From Lysinibacillus sp. (lineage in GTDB: Bacteria > Bacillota > Bacilli > Bacillales_A > Planococcaceae), in NCBI GenBank assembly GCA_031181585.1, contig JAPSKP010000023.1:2247-42998 (forward strand): DNA of 40,752 nucleotides, written 5' to 3'. Positions within the stretch are counted from its first letter, which is position 1. Every line of letters begins with the position of its first letter. This document shows, in pieces, positions 26,083 to 34,058 of this stretch. The notes beneath the pieces were generated by a model. That model was not told where the DNA came from, ran no database searches, and worked only from the letters and a program-made list of their open reading frames with translations. The position numbers were made by a program, and so were the translations under genes.

Positions 26083-26505
26083 CTATACAACTTCCAATGT
26101 AACCTCAATATTTCCTCGTGTTGCCTTTGAATAAGGACAAACTTGATGTGCCTTTTCAACAAGCTCCTTCAATTGTTCTTGATCGATGTCTGTTCCTTTC
26201 ACTTGTAAGACAACTCCGAGCTTAAAGCCTTGGTCTTCCTCGTCCTTCATCAGGCTGACATTGGCTGTCACCTCGGAAGTGAATTTCACACGTGCCTTGC
26301 TCGCCGTTAATTGCAGCGCGCTGTCAAAGCAGGCTGCATAGCCGGCTGCAAATAACTGCTCCGGGTTTGTAGCATGTTCTATTTGTTTTGCTCTTGGTGT
26401 ACCAGGCATAGCCGTATCAAACTGGATGACACCATCGTCTGATTGAACTTTGCCTTCTCGTCCGCCCAAAGCGGTAGCGCTTGCCGTAAATAATTTTTCT
26501 GACAT
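26083..26505 (-). CDS. ohr: Organic hydroperoxide resistance protein (Ohr/OsmC family)
   Basis: 140 residues, standard Ohr length. Both reactive cysteines are present: YAACFDSAL (C59) and VCPYSKATRG (C123), together with NPEQLFAAGYAAC typical of Ohr. It reduces organic peroxides with dihydrolipoyl thiols. ATG with AAAAGGAG upstream. The usual regulator OhrR is not in the window. Confidence 0.94.
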   Translation of the reverse strand: MSEKLFTASATALGGREGKVQSDDGVIQFDTAMPGTPRAKQIEHATNPEQLFAAGYAACFDSALQLTASKARVKFTSEVTANVSLMKDEEDQGFKLGVVLQVKGTDIDQEQLKELVEKAHQVCPYSKATRGNIEVTLEVV

Positions 26506-26786
26506 AATGAACAGCTCCTTTTGCTATTTTGCAATCCTTATTCTTATACCCATTTCATCAGCTTTTTATCAATTAACCTTCCTGCAAACTACGTGAACGG
26601 CAGGCATTTGCACGCTGTCTACCTATTGCAATGAACTACTTATATATTTTCTCTTATTGTAGAAGCTTTCCACTTAGCGTGTGTGGTAAAGCTGAGATCA
26701 CCTTGACTTTACTAATAGCAGCACCCCCGGCTATTTCATTTTTCTTCAATTTATCAACTGTCTTCTCCCCGCTTTATTTCGCAAGC

Positions 26787-27344
26787 TCACACTTTTTTAA
26801 AGCTATGTTGAACGATATGAAACAACCGATGATTCATCTCATCGACACTGTCGTTAAAATCACGGCGGTACCATTTAATGATCAAGCCGATCATCGCGTT
26901 TGCTGAGTAGGCAGTGAGAAAATCATCGCCCGCTAATTCGTATTTTGTCTGCATATTCAAGCGGCAGACTACATCATAAAACATATAATAATACTTCATT
27001 GAAGCATCTTCCGATAAAACGATTTTGTAAAACTCCTCATGTTTTTTCACATGGTGAAAAATTTTAATCATATCTGGGTCCAGATTTTTTTTATGTACAG
27101 TAAAGCCCTTTTTGAAAGGTTCAGCGTAGGAATCCTCTAAATCTCGCATAATTTCCCCAAACAGCTCTTCCAGTACGTCACCGATTTCCTGGTAGTGGAA
27201 ATAAAATGTACCTCTGTTGATTTCAGCTGCCTTGCAGAGCTCCGTGACTTTTATTTGGGAAAGGGGTTTAGTTTTTAACAACAGAAGCAAAGAATTGTAT
27301 ATCGTCTTTTTTGTTTTAATAACGCGTAAATCATTTTTGTTCAA
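26787..27344 (-). CDS. TetR/AcrR-family regulator
   Basis: 185 residues: helix-turn-helix at about 29-52 (LSQIKVTELCKAAEINRGTF, then YFHYQEIGDVLEELF), followed by a helical ligand domain. TTG start at 27344 with AGGAGG 7 bases upstream. It is divergent from the SDR gene and probably controls it. The C-terminal part resembles the TetR group often paired with dehydrogenases. Confidence 0.88.
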   Translation of the reverse strand: MNKNDLRVIKTKKTIYNSLLLLLKTKPLSQIKVTELCKAAEINRGTFYFHYQEIGDVLEELFGEIMRDLEDSYAEPFKKGFTVHKKNLDPDMIKIFHHVKKHEEFYKIVLSEDASMKYYYMFYDVVCRLNMQTKYELAGDDFLTAYSANAMIGLIIKWYRRDFNDSVDEMNHRLFHIVQHSFKKV

Positions 27345-27407
27345 AATGCAGCCTCCTTATTAGACAAAAAATGAAAAAGTGTTAAATATCATACATTGGC
27401 GATGTTT

Positions 27408-27454
27408 TTGTACATTGAATTAAATCACCCATATATTATAATTTTATTGTACAA
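27408..27454 (+). promoter_or_regulatory. SDR promoter with TTGTACA operator candidates
   Basis: TTGAAT (27415-27420), 16 bases, TATAAT (27437-27442): a good sigma-A promoter. It is bracketed by two copies of TTGTACA (27408-27414 and 27447-27453); the second is the palindrome TTGTACAA. One overlaps the upstream side of -35, the other the start-site region, suiting repression by the divergent TetR. Confidence 0.6.
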
Positions 27455-27489
27455 GTGTCCAACAAATATGAAGCTGGAGGGTAAACTTT

Positions 27490-28248
27490 ATGAAATTACA
27501 AGGTAAGGTTGCTATCGTAACTGGAGCTGCATCAGGTATGGGGAAAGCAATTGCAGAGCTTTATGCTCAAGAAGGCGCAAAAGTAGTCGTTTCAGATTAC
27601 AATTTTGAAGGTGCCAAAACAGTTGCTGAAGATATTAAGGCAAACGGCGGTGAAGCGATCGCCAACCAAGCAAACGTTGCTGAATTAGCTGACATCGAGC
27701 GCATGTTTGAAGAAACAAAAGCTGCTTACGGTAAATTAGACATTTTAGTAAACAACGCTGGTATCATGGACGGCATGGAGCCGGTCGGCGAAATTACTGA
27801 CGAGAAATGGGACCGCCTATTTGCAGTAAATACAACTGGTGTAATGCGTGCTATGCGTATCGCAACAAACATCTTCCTTGAGCAAGGCCACGGTGTAATC
27901 GTCAATAACATCTCTGCTGGCGGTTTACGCGGTGCTCGTGCTGGTGCAGCCTATACAGCTTCGAAACACGCGGTTACTGGCTTAACGAAAAACACGGGTT
28001 ACATGTATGCTCAATCTGGTATCCGCTGTAACGGAATCGCACCAGGCGGCGTTATGACAAATATTCAAACATCGATGACAAATGTTTCTGAATTCGGTGC
28101 AGGACGTCAAGGTACTGGTTTAGGTACCATGCCTCGCGCTGGCGAACCAAAAGAAATCGCACAGCTTGCCCTATTCCTAGCTTCAGACGAATCAAGCTTC
28201 ATCAACGGGCAAGTAATTGCTGCTGATGCCGGCTGGACTGCCTATTAA
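27490..28248 (+). CDS. Classical short-chain dehydrogenase/reductase
   Basis: 252 residues. Cofactor motif TGAASGMG (11-18), NNAG (88-91), catalytic S142, Y155 and K159 (YTASK), and GGxxTN-type PGGVMTN after the active site: a complete classical SDR. Aspartate in VSDYN (36) suggests NAD(H) over NADP(H). Substrate unknown. The gene uses more regular, frequent codons than its neighbours, as highly expressed genes do. GGAGGG precedes the ATG. Confidence 0.93.
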   Translation: MKLQGKVAIVTGAASGMGKAIAELYAQEGAKVVVSDYNFEGAKTVAEDIKANGGEAIANQANVAELADIERMFEETKAAYGKLDILVNNAGIMDGMEPVGEITDEKWDRLFAVNTTGVMRAMRIATNIFLEQGHGVIVNNISAGGLRGARAGAAYTASKHAVTGLTKNTGYMYAQSGIRCNGIAPGGVMTNIQTSMTNVSEFGAGRQGTGLGTMPRAGEPKEIAQLALFLASDESSFINGQVIAADAGWTAY

Positions 28249-28270
28249 TTAACAAATCGGCTATTTAATG

Positions 28271-28303
28271 AAAAGCATGATCAACTGCTGATCATGCTTT
28301 TTT
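28271..28303 (+). terminator. Terminator of the SDR gene
   Basis: Perfect 13-bp stem AAAAGCATGATCA / TGATCATGCTTTT with a 5-base loop, followed by TT. Confidence 0.92.
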
Positions 28304-28410
28304 GCTGGCTTAAAAAAATGCTTCCCAACTATATACAATACCTCTTTGTATATTTGGTAAGAAATTTGAATAACAATATATCATAATAATATGTAATATG
28401 GAACTAAATA

Positions 28411-28446
28411 AGGTCTGTTAGAGATTGCTCTCCGACAGACCTTTCT
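28411..28446. terminator. Hairpin terminator at the end of the sugar ABC operon
   Basis: AGGTCTGT pairs with ACAGACCT around TAGAGATTGCTCTCCG, in which AGAG/CTCT can also pair. About 105 bases beyond the rbsB-like stop on the minus strand. Same design and near-identical core as the hairpin at 23959-24000. Confidence 0.75.
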
Positions 28447-28550
28447 CACTTTTCTTATGAAAAGCTTCTTCATTATTAATGTAAAACCTTACTTAATTAT
28501 TTTAGCAACAGTAATTGAGGAATGGTGCTATATTCTCTATGATGTCTCTC

Positions 28551-29522
28551 TTACTCCGAAATGGATTGCAGGAACTTTAAAAACTCTTGTGCCGAATCTG
28601 CTGTTACGATTTCGATGCCTGAATCAATCCGTTCTGGAATTGCCTCCCCATTAATTGCTTTAAGAGCATTTGAAACCCCTTCATAGCCCATATTATATGG
28701 ACTTTGTGCAATTGTCCCTGTTAAACCGCCATCCAGAATGGACCGCACCGCTTCTTCTGTTCCATCCATCCCAAAAATCTTCACATCTAGTTTTTTCGCC
28801 TGCACGGCACGCAGGACACCTATGGCCATATCATCATTTGCTGCGAATACCCCTTTTACATCACCGTTCTTTTCTAGGATGTTTTCCATAACAGACATTG
28901 CCTCTGATTTATCAGAGTTAGCCGGCTGCTCTGCGACGATTTCCATACCTGCTTTTTGCAATGCCTCTTTAGCTCCTTCGATACGATCATCTGTTGCCGG
29001 ATTTCCCAATGCTCCGGAAATGAGCGCTACTTTATCGCCCTTCTCAAGCAGAGCTGCCAATTCTTTGCCGCCTTCATATCCTGCCGTATAGTTTTCTGTT
29101 CCGATAAATGTCACTTTTCCTTTAAAGTTAGTATCTGTATCAATTAGTAACACTGGAATATCACTATCTGAAGCGGTTTCTAATACGTTTACAACCGCCT
29201 CTGGTTGACTTGGGGATACTAAAAGTGCATTCGGGCGCTGGCTAAGCTGATCTTCCAGCATATTTACTTGTTCTAATAATTGCTTCTCCGATGATGGCCC
29301 TACTACTGTCACATGAACGCCCAATTCTTCACCAGCTTTTTTAGCACCTGCCTCGACATACTTCCAATATGGACTCGACAATGTTTTCAATACTACTGAA
29401 ATAGTAGTATCAGGGTTTATGCCTGCATCGCTCGCCACGCCGCTTGATGTTTCCTCAGAGTTGCATCCTGCCAATAACACCACTGACAATACAGCGAGCA
29501 GCAACCAGTTTACTTTTTTCAC
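28551..29522 (-). CDS. rbsB: Sugar-binding lipoprotein (ribose/galactose type)
   Basis: 324 residues from GTG at 29522, after AAGGGGGTGGGGAGA; a more upstream in-frame start would overlap the permease and spoil the signal peptide. N-terminus VKKVNWLLLAVLSVVLLAGC is a type II signal with lipobox LAGC, so the protein is anchored outside the membrane. The body is a periplasmic-binding type 1 fold (TTISVVLKTLSSPYWKYVEA, ALLVSPSQPEAVVNVL, GVFAANDDMAIGVLRAV, GTIAQSPYNMGYEGV). Delivers a monosaccharide to the RbsC/RbsA-like transporter. Sugar not certain. Confidence 0.92.
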   Translation of the reverse strand: MKKVNWLLLAVLSVVLLAGCNSEETSSGVASDAGINPDTTISVVLKTLSSPYWKYVEAGAKKAGEELGVHVTVVGPSSEKQLLEQVNMLEDQLSQRPNALLVSPSQPEAVVNVLETASDSDIPVLLIDTDTNFKGKVTFIGTENYTAGYEGGKELAALLEKGDKVALISGALGNPATDDRIEGAKEALQKAGMEIVAEQPANSDKSEAMSVMENILEKNGDVKGVFAANDDMAIGVLRAVQAKKLDVKIFGMDGTEEAVRSILDGGLTGTIAQSPYNMGYEGVSNALKAINGEAIPERIDSGIEIVTADSAQEFLKFLQSISE

Positions 29523-29535
29523 TCTCCCCACCCCC

Positions 29536-30543
29536 TTATGAAGATGCCTTTGATCTGCGCTGACGCAGTACGTCGACAAATACTGCCACGATAATGACGA
29601 CCCCGATGACCGCCATTTGCAAATCCGCTGATACGTTTAACAGATTCAACCCGTTACGTAATACAGCAATGATCAGCACGCCGACTAATGTGCCCCAAAC
29701 TGTCCCTACACCGCCAAAGAAACTTGCGCCTCCAATAATAACGGCTGCAATGGCGTCTAGTTCATAGCCGGACCCCGCCAACGGAAAGGCTGAATTAACA
29801 CGGCCTACCATCATCAAGCCTGCTAAACCTGCCATTAATCCGCTAAGTGTATAGACGATGATCAGCACTCTATCTACATTGATACCTGAAAGACGGGCTG
29901 CTTCCTTATTGCCCCCAATGGCATAAATATAACGACCCGTTTGAGAACGCGTTAAGAAAATATGGAAAATAAAATAAATGACAAGAACTACTACAAAACT
30001 GACAGGAATCGGCCCGACATATTCACTCCCAAAATACTGAATCATATACGGGAAACCGGCAATCGGTGCTGCACCGGTAATGATCAATGCCAGCCCCCGT
30101 GCGATATTCATTGTCCCTAGCGTGGAAATGAATGGGTGCGGTAAACGTAATTTTGTTAATAACACACCATTTAACAATCCAAATCCAGCACCTACGAGTA
30201 AACAAACTAGTATACCGAGAATAGGGTGCATCCCCATTGTGACAGAAACAACACCCATCACCATAATCGAAACGGCGAGGATAGAACCTACAGATAAATC
30301 AATTCCTGCCGTTAAGATAGGCAAAAGCATACCTAGTGCTAAAAGGGCGTTAATAGTCGATTGCCGTGCAATATTCATTAAGTTGGTAACGGTTAAAAAT
30401 TTATCGGATAAAAACGTTAATACAATCATCAAAATAATAAGTGCAAATAATGAACCAAACTTCCCTAATAGATTTTTATAATTCTTTTCCTGTTTATGCT
30501 CTTCTACATTTACTTCACCCAATAGTTGCGTAACTTTTTCCAT
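29536..30543 (-). CDS. rbsC: Sugar ABC transporter permease (RbsC type)
   Basis: 335 residues with 8-10 transmembrane helices and the family's G-rich signatures: AGIDLSVGSILAVSIMVMG, GNKEAARLSGINVDR and AVIIGGASFFGGVGTVWGTL. Typical of the BPD_transp_2 (CUT2) permeases that form homodimers. Its ATG has AAGGAGAGAA upstream. It follows the ATPase by 12 bases and precedes the binding protein by 13. Confidence 0.94.
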   Translation of the reverse strand: MEKVTQLLGEVNVEEHKQEKNYKNLLGKFGSLFALIILMIVLTFLSDKFLTVTNLMNIARQSTINALLALGMLLPILTAGIDLSVGSILAVSIMVMGVVSVTMGMHPILGILVCLLVGAGFGLLNGVLLTKLRLPHPFISTLGTMNIARGLALIITGAAPIAGFPYMIQYFGSEYVGPIPVSFVVVLVIYFIFHIFLTRSQTGRYIYAIGGNKEAARLSGINVDRVLIIVYTLSGLMAGLAGLMMVGRVNSAFPLAGSGYELDAIAAVIIGGASFFGGVGTVWGTLVGVLIIAVLRNGLNLLNVSADLQMAVIGVVIIVAVFVDVLRQRRSKASS

Positions 30544-30555
30544 ATGATTCTCTCC

Positions 30556-32055
30556 TTATAAGCCGATAGTTGCTGCTTTCATTACTTGCTCCTGCGTTGC
30601 TTGTGCAATCGGTAAATCCGCTGTGATCCTTCCGGTGTTCATCACGATTACACGGTCACACATCCCCAAAATTTCGGGTAAATCAGATGAAATCATGATG
30701 ACTATTTTCCCTTCTTCCACCAGCTTGTTCATAAGTCGATAAACTTCCACCTTCGCTCCGACATCGATGCCCCGTGTCGGCTCATCAAATATGAAAACCT
30801 TCGCATTTGTACAAAGCCATTTTGCAATGACCACTTTCTGCTGATTTCCTCCACTAAAATTCCGGGCATTTAATTCGATATTATTGGGCCTGATCTGCAT
30901 CTCCTTCACATACCGTTTTGCCTGTTCCTTCATTTTGTTTAGATTCAACAGCTTAGTCCGGCCTGCAAACTTTTTCATATTGGCCAAACAAACGTTGATA
31001 TCCAGTGGTAAATCCAGCAGCAATCCTTCTGACTTTCGATCCTCCGTTATAAAAGCGATACCTGCATCGATTGCCTGACGGGGATTGGTGATCTTCACTT
31101 CTTTTCCATCGATGACTATTTTGCCGCCCGCTCGTTTATCTGCCCCAAAAATGGCTCTTGCTAACTCTGTCCGGCCTGCACCAACCAACCCTGATAACCC
31201 AACAATTTCACCATAATGGACATCTAAATCAATTGGCGCGTGAGATGCTTCGACCGTAAAGCCCTTTAGACTAAAGCCTACATCCCCTCGTTCAAACTGT
31301 TTTTTAGGAAATTTTTCTTCTAATGAACGACCGACCATTAACTCAATCCATTCATCAGGTTTAGTTTCACTCACAGGAAGTGTTTCAACGGAGTAGCCAT
31401 CCCGCAAAATAGTAATTCGGTCGCCGAGACGCTGAATTTCTTCCAATCTATGAGAAATAAAGATAATTGAGATGCCTTCCTCTCTCAATTGATCTACAAT
31501 TTTATAAAGCTGTTCCACTTCTCTGCCGCTTAAACAAGAGGTAGGCTCGTCCATAATAATGAGCTTTGCTTCTAGGATAAGTGCCTTCGCTATTTCGACA
31601 AGCTGCTGCTGCCCTAACCCTAATTGACCTAATGGCACCGTTGCCAGCTTTGGGTTCTGCCCCAACCGAATGAGCAGATCCTGTGCTTTTTCAATCATTT
31701 GTTTACGATTGAGTAAACCCATTTTACTGTTCTTTACTTCTCGGCCTAAAAATATATTTTCATAGACTGTCAATTCTTTAATAACATTCAATTCCTGATA
31801 GATGGTAGCAATACCCAGCTCCATCGCTTCGATTGGCGTATGGATTTTTACCGCTTGGCCTTCCCAATGGATAGTGCCTTTATCCATTGAATAAGCGCCT
31901 GTTAAAATTTTGATAAGTGTTGATTTACCAGCGCCATTTTCACCAAGCAAAACATGGACCTCTCCCGGTAGAACATTAAAGTTAACACCTTTTAATACAT
32001 GATTATTTGCAAAACTCTTGTATATTTCTTTTACCTCTAATAATGGTTTCGTCAT
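30556..32055 (-). CDS. rbsA: Sugar ABC transporter ATPase (RbsA type, two NBDs)
   Basis: 499 residues with duplicated ATPase domains as in CUT2 transporters. First half complete: GENGAGKST, GLGQQQLVEIAKAL, LIIMDEPTSCLS. Second half: GLVGAGRTELAR (degenerate Walker A, as usual for RbsA), FSGGNQQKVVIAKWL and FIFDEPTRGIDVGAK. AAGGAGTGAT before the ATG. First gene of the A-C-B operon; rbsK, rbsD and rbsR are absent from the window, unlike the Bacillus ribose operon, so the sugar may not be ribose. Confidence 0.94.
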   Translation of the reverse strand: MTKPLLEVKEIYKSFANNHVLKGVNFNVLPGEVHVLLGENGAGKSTLIKILTGAYSMDKGTIHWEGQAVKIHTPIEAMELGIATIYQELNVIKELTVYENIFLGREVKNSKMGLLNRKQMIEKAQDLLIRLGQNPKLATVPLGQLGLGQQQLVEIAKALILEAKLIIMDEPTSCLSGREVEQLYKIVDQLREEGISIIFISHRLEEIQRLGDRITILRDGYSVETLPVSETKPDEWIELMVGRSLEEKFPKKQFERGDVGFSLKGFTVEASHAPIDLDVHYGEIVGLSGLVGAGRTELARAIFGADKRAGGKIVIDGKEVKITNPRQAIDAGIAFITEDRKSEGLLLDLPLDINVCLANMKKFAGRTKLLNLNKMKEQAKRYVKEMQIRPNNIELNARNFSGGNQQKVVIAKWLCTNAKVFIFDEPTRGIDVGAKVEVYRLMNKLVEEGKIVIMISSDLPEILGMCDRVIVMNTGRITADLPIAQATQEQVMKAATIGL

Positions 32056-32194
32056 CCTATCACTCCTTCAGGTGTTTCCATTAATAGACTTTTTTGTTGC
32101 AGTATATGTAGCTTTTCATGCGCTCCTCGCCTCACAGGTTATTGCCAATAAAGAGGATGTCTGCTCCAGGTGCACTTGTTACTGAATGAAAATG

Positions 32195-32210
32195 TGTTAC
32201 AGATGTAACA
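32195..32210. promoter_or_regulatory. Inverted repeat upstream of the rbsA-like gene
   Basis: TGTTACA GA TGTAACA: 7-base perfect arms with 2-base spacer, 140 bases before the rbsA start. Suits a dimeric repressor such as a LacI- or GntR-type protein, none of which is encoded next to it. Confidence 0.4.
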
Positions 32211-32230
32211 ATTAAGGTTTCTTGAAGCTG

Positions 32231-32338
32231 CTATCTTCTAGAACGGAGATAGTTTTCCGGGAATTTGGGAGAATCCTGTTTCCTGCTGCTTCTTGTATGT
32301 TTGATGGCACAAGGCTCGGCAATTGATTGATCTTTCAT
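32231..32338 (-). CDS. Possible 35-residue small protein upstream of rbsA
   Basis: ATG at 32338 preceded by GGGAGGTG at 9 bases. The 35-residue product is hydrophilic and basic (begins MKDQSIAEPCAIKHTRSS). A second ATG at 32341 or so opens a different 34-residue frame from the same Shine-Dalgarno, so the true frame is undecided. No recognised family. It could be a leader of the sugar operon or a small gene. Confidence 0.35.
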   Translation of the reverse strand: MKDQSIAEPCAIKHTRSSRKQDSPKFPENYLRSRR

Positions 32339-32489
32339 ACATTCACACCTCCCTAAGTCATTTAGCAAGCTACTAACTTATACCCTGTATACCCACCTTT
32401 ATACTATTTGTTAAACATCGCTTACAAAAATAATTTGGAAGAGGAAGGCACCTCCCGCTTCTCCAATGGGCTGAATAACACTTTTACAC

Positions 32490-32527
32490 AAACAAAAAGC
32501 CTGCCGAAGATCCTTCTCCGGCAGACT
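32490..32527 (-). terminator. Terminator of the 47-residue small gene
   Basis: Minus strand: GTCTGCCGGAGA pairs with TCTTCGGCAGGC (12 bp, two G-T) around AGGA, followed by TTTTTGTTT. About 30 bases after the stop of the ORF at 32558. Core matches the hairpins at 23959 and 28411. Confidence 0.8.
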
Positions 32528-32557
32528 TTCTTTACCTATTTACCAAATTATTTTTCT

Positions 32558-32701
32558 TCATCGCCCAAAGATTTCCGATACCCGCTCTAGAAGATGCGCT
32601 ATCGAATAAACCACTGCCTCATAAATGCCTCGCCAGCTTTCATGAGGCAGCCGGTATGTGCATAGACGTCGAGAGACCCTTTCACTACGAAAAATACTCA
32701 T
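32558..32701 (-). CDS. 47-residue small protein, unrecognised
   Basis: ATG at 32701 with AAAGGAGGGGAG ending 8 bases upstream, stop TGA at 32560-32558, and a good terminator just downstream: a complete gene architecture. The product is basic at the N-terminus (MSIFRSERVSRRLC), then has a mixed amphipathic C-terminal half (WRGIYEAVVYSIAHLLERVS). There is no signal peptide; the second half could lie on a membrane. A 9-base inverted repeat (32614-32622 / 32642-32650) lies inside the gene. No family known to me. Confidence 0.6.
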   Translation of the reverse strand: MSIFRSERVSRRLCTYRLPHESWRGIYEAVVYSIAHLLERVSEIFGR

Positions 32702-33143
32702 GATTGTATCTCCCCTCCTTTCCCCGCCATGCTTTGTGTGTTTTCACCAAGTACAGTTGCCTCGCACGGAACTCCATCCCCCTACATAAGATAAGGAAGT
32801 GATGTCACCTGTAAGGAAAAGTCCTGCTAGAACCTAAACATAAAGACCGTTTATGCAATGGCCATCAATAGTACGCCAGCTGTTCATGTAATAAATAAAC
32901 CCGCCTTTTTGAAGCCCGGAAATACATTATGTAAAAGCCACATTGATATACCCAAAACGTGAAAAGAACGAACACACCGATCCATCCTTACACGCAGCCA
33001 GCTCATAAAAGAGGTGTTATTTCACAAAGCGGCTCCCTTTAGCGACGCTTCCTCAACTTCCATATACCTATAATGGTCCCGCACGTCTCAGCTCTCTTTC
33101 AAGTACTTAAAAAGACGGGAGCTAGTGAAACATCAATATTGAT
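32702..33143. other. About 440 bases without a supported gene
   Basis: Divergent spacer between the small gene and ytaF. I looked for an Mn-sensing yybP-ykoY or M-box riboswitch because MntP-like and P-type ATPase genes follow, and saw no matching core. A TATAAT-like hexamer lies at 33070-33075 without a clear -35. Confidence 0.4.
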
Positions 33144-33160
33144 AGAGGGAGTGAACAAAA

Positions 33161-33796
33161 ATAAGCGATTTGGTTGCTTTATTGATTTTAGGATTTGCAG
33201 TGAGTCTTGATAGTTTTACAGTGGGATTAACCTACGGCATGCGAAATGTAACGATTCCTGTCAAATCATTTATCATCATTTCATCCTGTACCTTCGTGGT
33301 TTTATTACTCGCCATGCTGCTTGGTTCATTTATCGAGTTATTTATATCGTATGAGGCTGGGGAAAGAATCGGCGGAATCATACTCATCGGGATTGGTATC
33401 TGGGTTCTTTATCAATTCATCACTTCCCAAAGGACTGCACGTGAACCGCAAACAGATTACAAGGTGATCGAATTTGAAATCAAACCTCTCTCCATTATTA
33501 TTAAAATCTTGAAAAAGCCAATGGAAGCTGACTTTGATAAATCCGGGAAGATTAGCGGGATAGAAGCATTATTCCTAGGGCTTGCCCTATCACTAGACTC
33601 TTTCGGTGCAGGTATTGGCGCTGCATTAATTGACTTGCCGCCTATTCTGTTTTCTATCGTTGTGACTATTTCAAGTACAATCTTTGTGATAGCCGGGCTC
33701 AACATAGGAAAGATTTTTAGAAGTGTGGCGTGGATGAAAAACCTGACGCTGCTACCGGGGATCGCGTTAATTCTCATCGGTCTTTTCAAAATGTAG
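33161..33796 (+). CDS. ytaF: YtaF-like membrane protein (MntP family)
   Basis: Six hydrophobic helices in two related halves with the repeated motifs AVSLDSFTVG and ALSLDSFGAG, separated by a charged loop (MEADFDKSGKISGIEALFLG). This is the pattern of YtaF, a sporulation-associated MntP-type protein; MntP exports manganese. The start is unusual: AGAGGGAG at 33144-33151 is 9 bases before ATA (33161), giving ISDLVALLILGF, where homologues have MSDL-like starts. The next candidate TTG at 33170 is 18 bases away and would trim the first helix. The frame is closed by TGA at 33152. Confidence 0.85.
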   Translation: MSDLVALLILGFAVSLDSFTVGLTYGMRNVTIPVKSFIIISSCTFVVLLLAMLLGSFIELFISYEAGERIGGIILIGIGIWVLYQFITSQRTAREPQTDYKVIEFEIKPLSIIIKILKKPMEADFDKSGKISGIEALFLGLALSLDSFGAGIGAALIDLPPILFSIVVTISSTIFVIAGLNIGKIFRSVAWMKNLTLLPGIALILIGLFKM

Positions 33797-33821
33797 TTAT
33801 CTAGATGAATATTATTTGACT

Positions 33822-33853
33822 AGAGCGTTGATCTCGTATTAACGCTCTTTTCA
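33822..33853 (+). terminator. Terminator after ytaF
   Basis: Perfect 8-bp stem AGAGCGTT / AACGCTCT, 11-base loop, then TTTTC. Confidence 0.85.
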
Positions 33854-34058
33854 CATATGCTAACGAGACATCGGCTTCTACAAAAAAGAATAGAAAAATA
33901 GTCTTATAAAAGTATATTTTGAAGATGCTAACCATACATTTGGTTATATTGAATGATCCAATCGGTTAGGTCAGGTTGAAATAATCGGCTATCAAAATCT
34001 GCTTGGCACTCCGGTTAAAGGATAGATCATTCATATAGACCGATGGAGGGGTTTTCTA

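Noticed and set aside
32702-33143. Possible manganese (yybP-ykoY) or magnesium (M-box) riboswitch before ytaF and the P-type ATPase
   Set aside because: The conserved core sequences of these riboswitches were not found by eye; only unrelated short inverted repeats are present.
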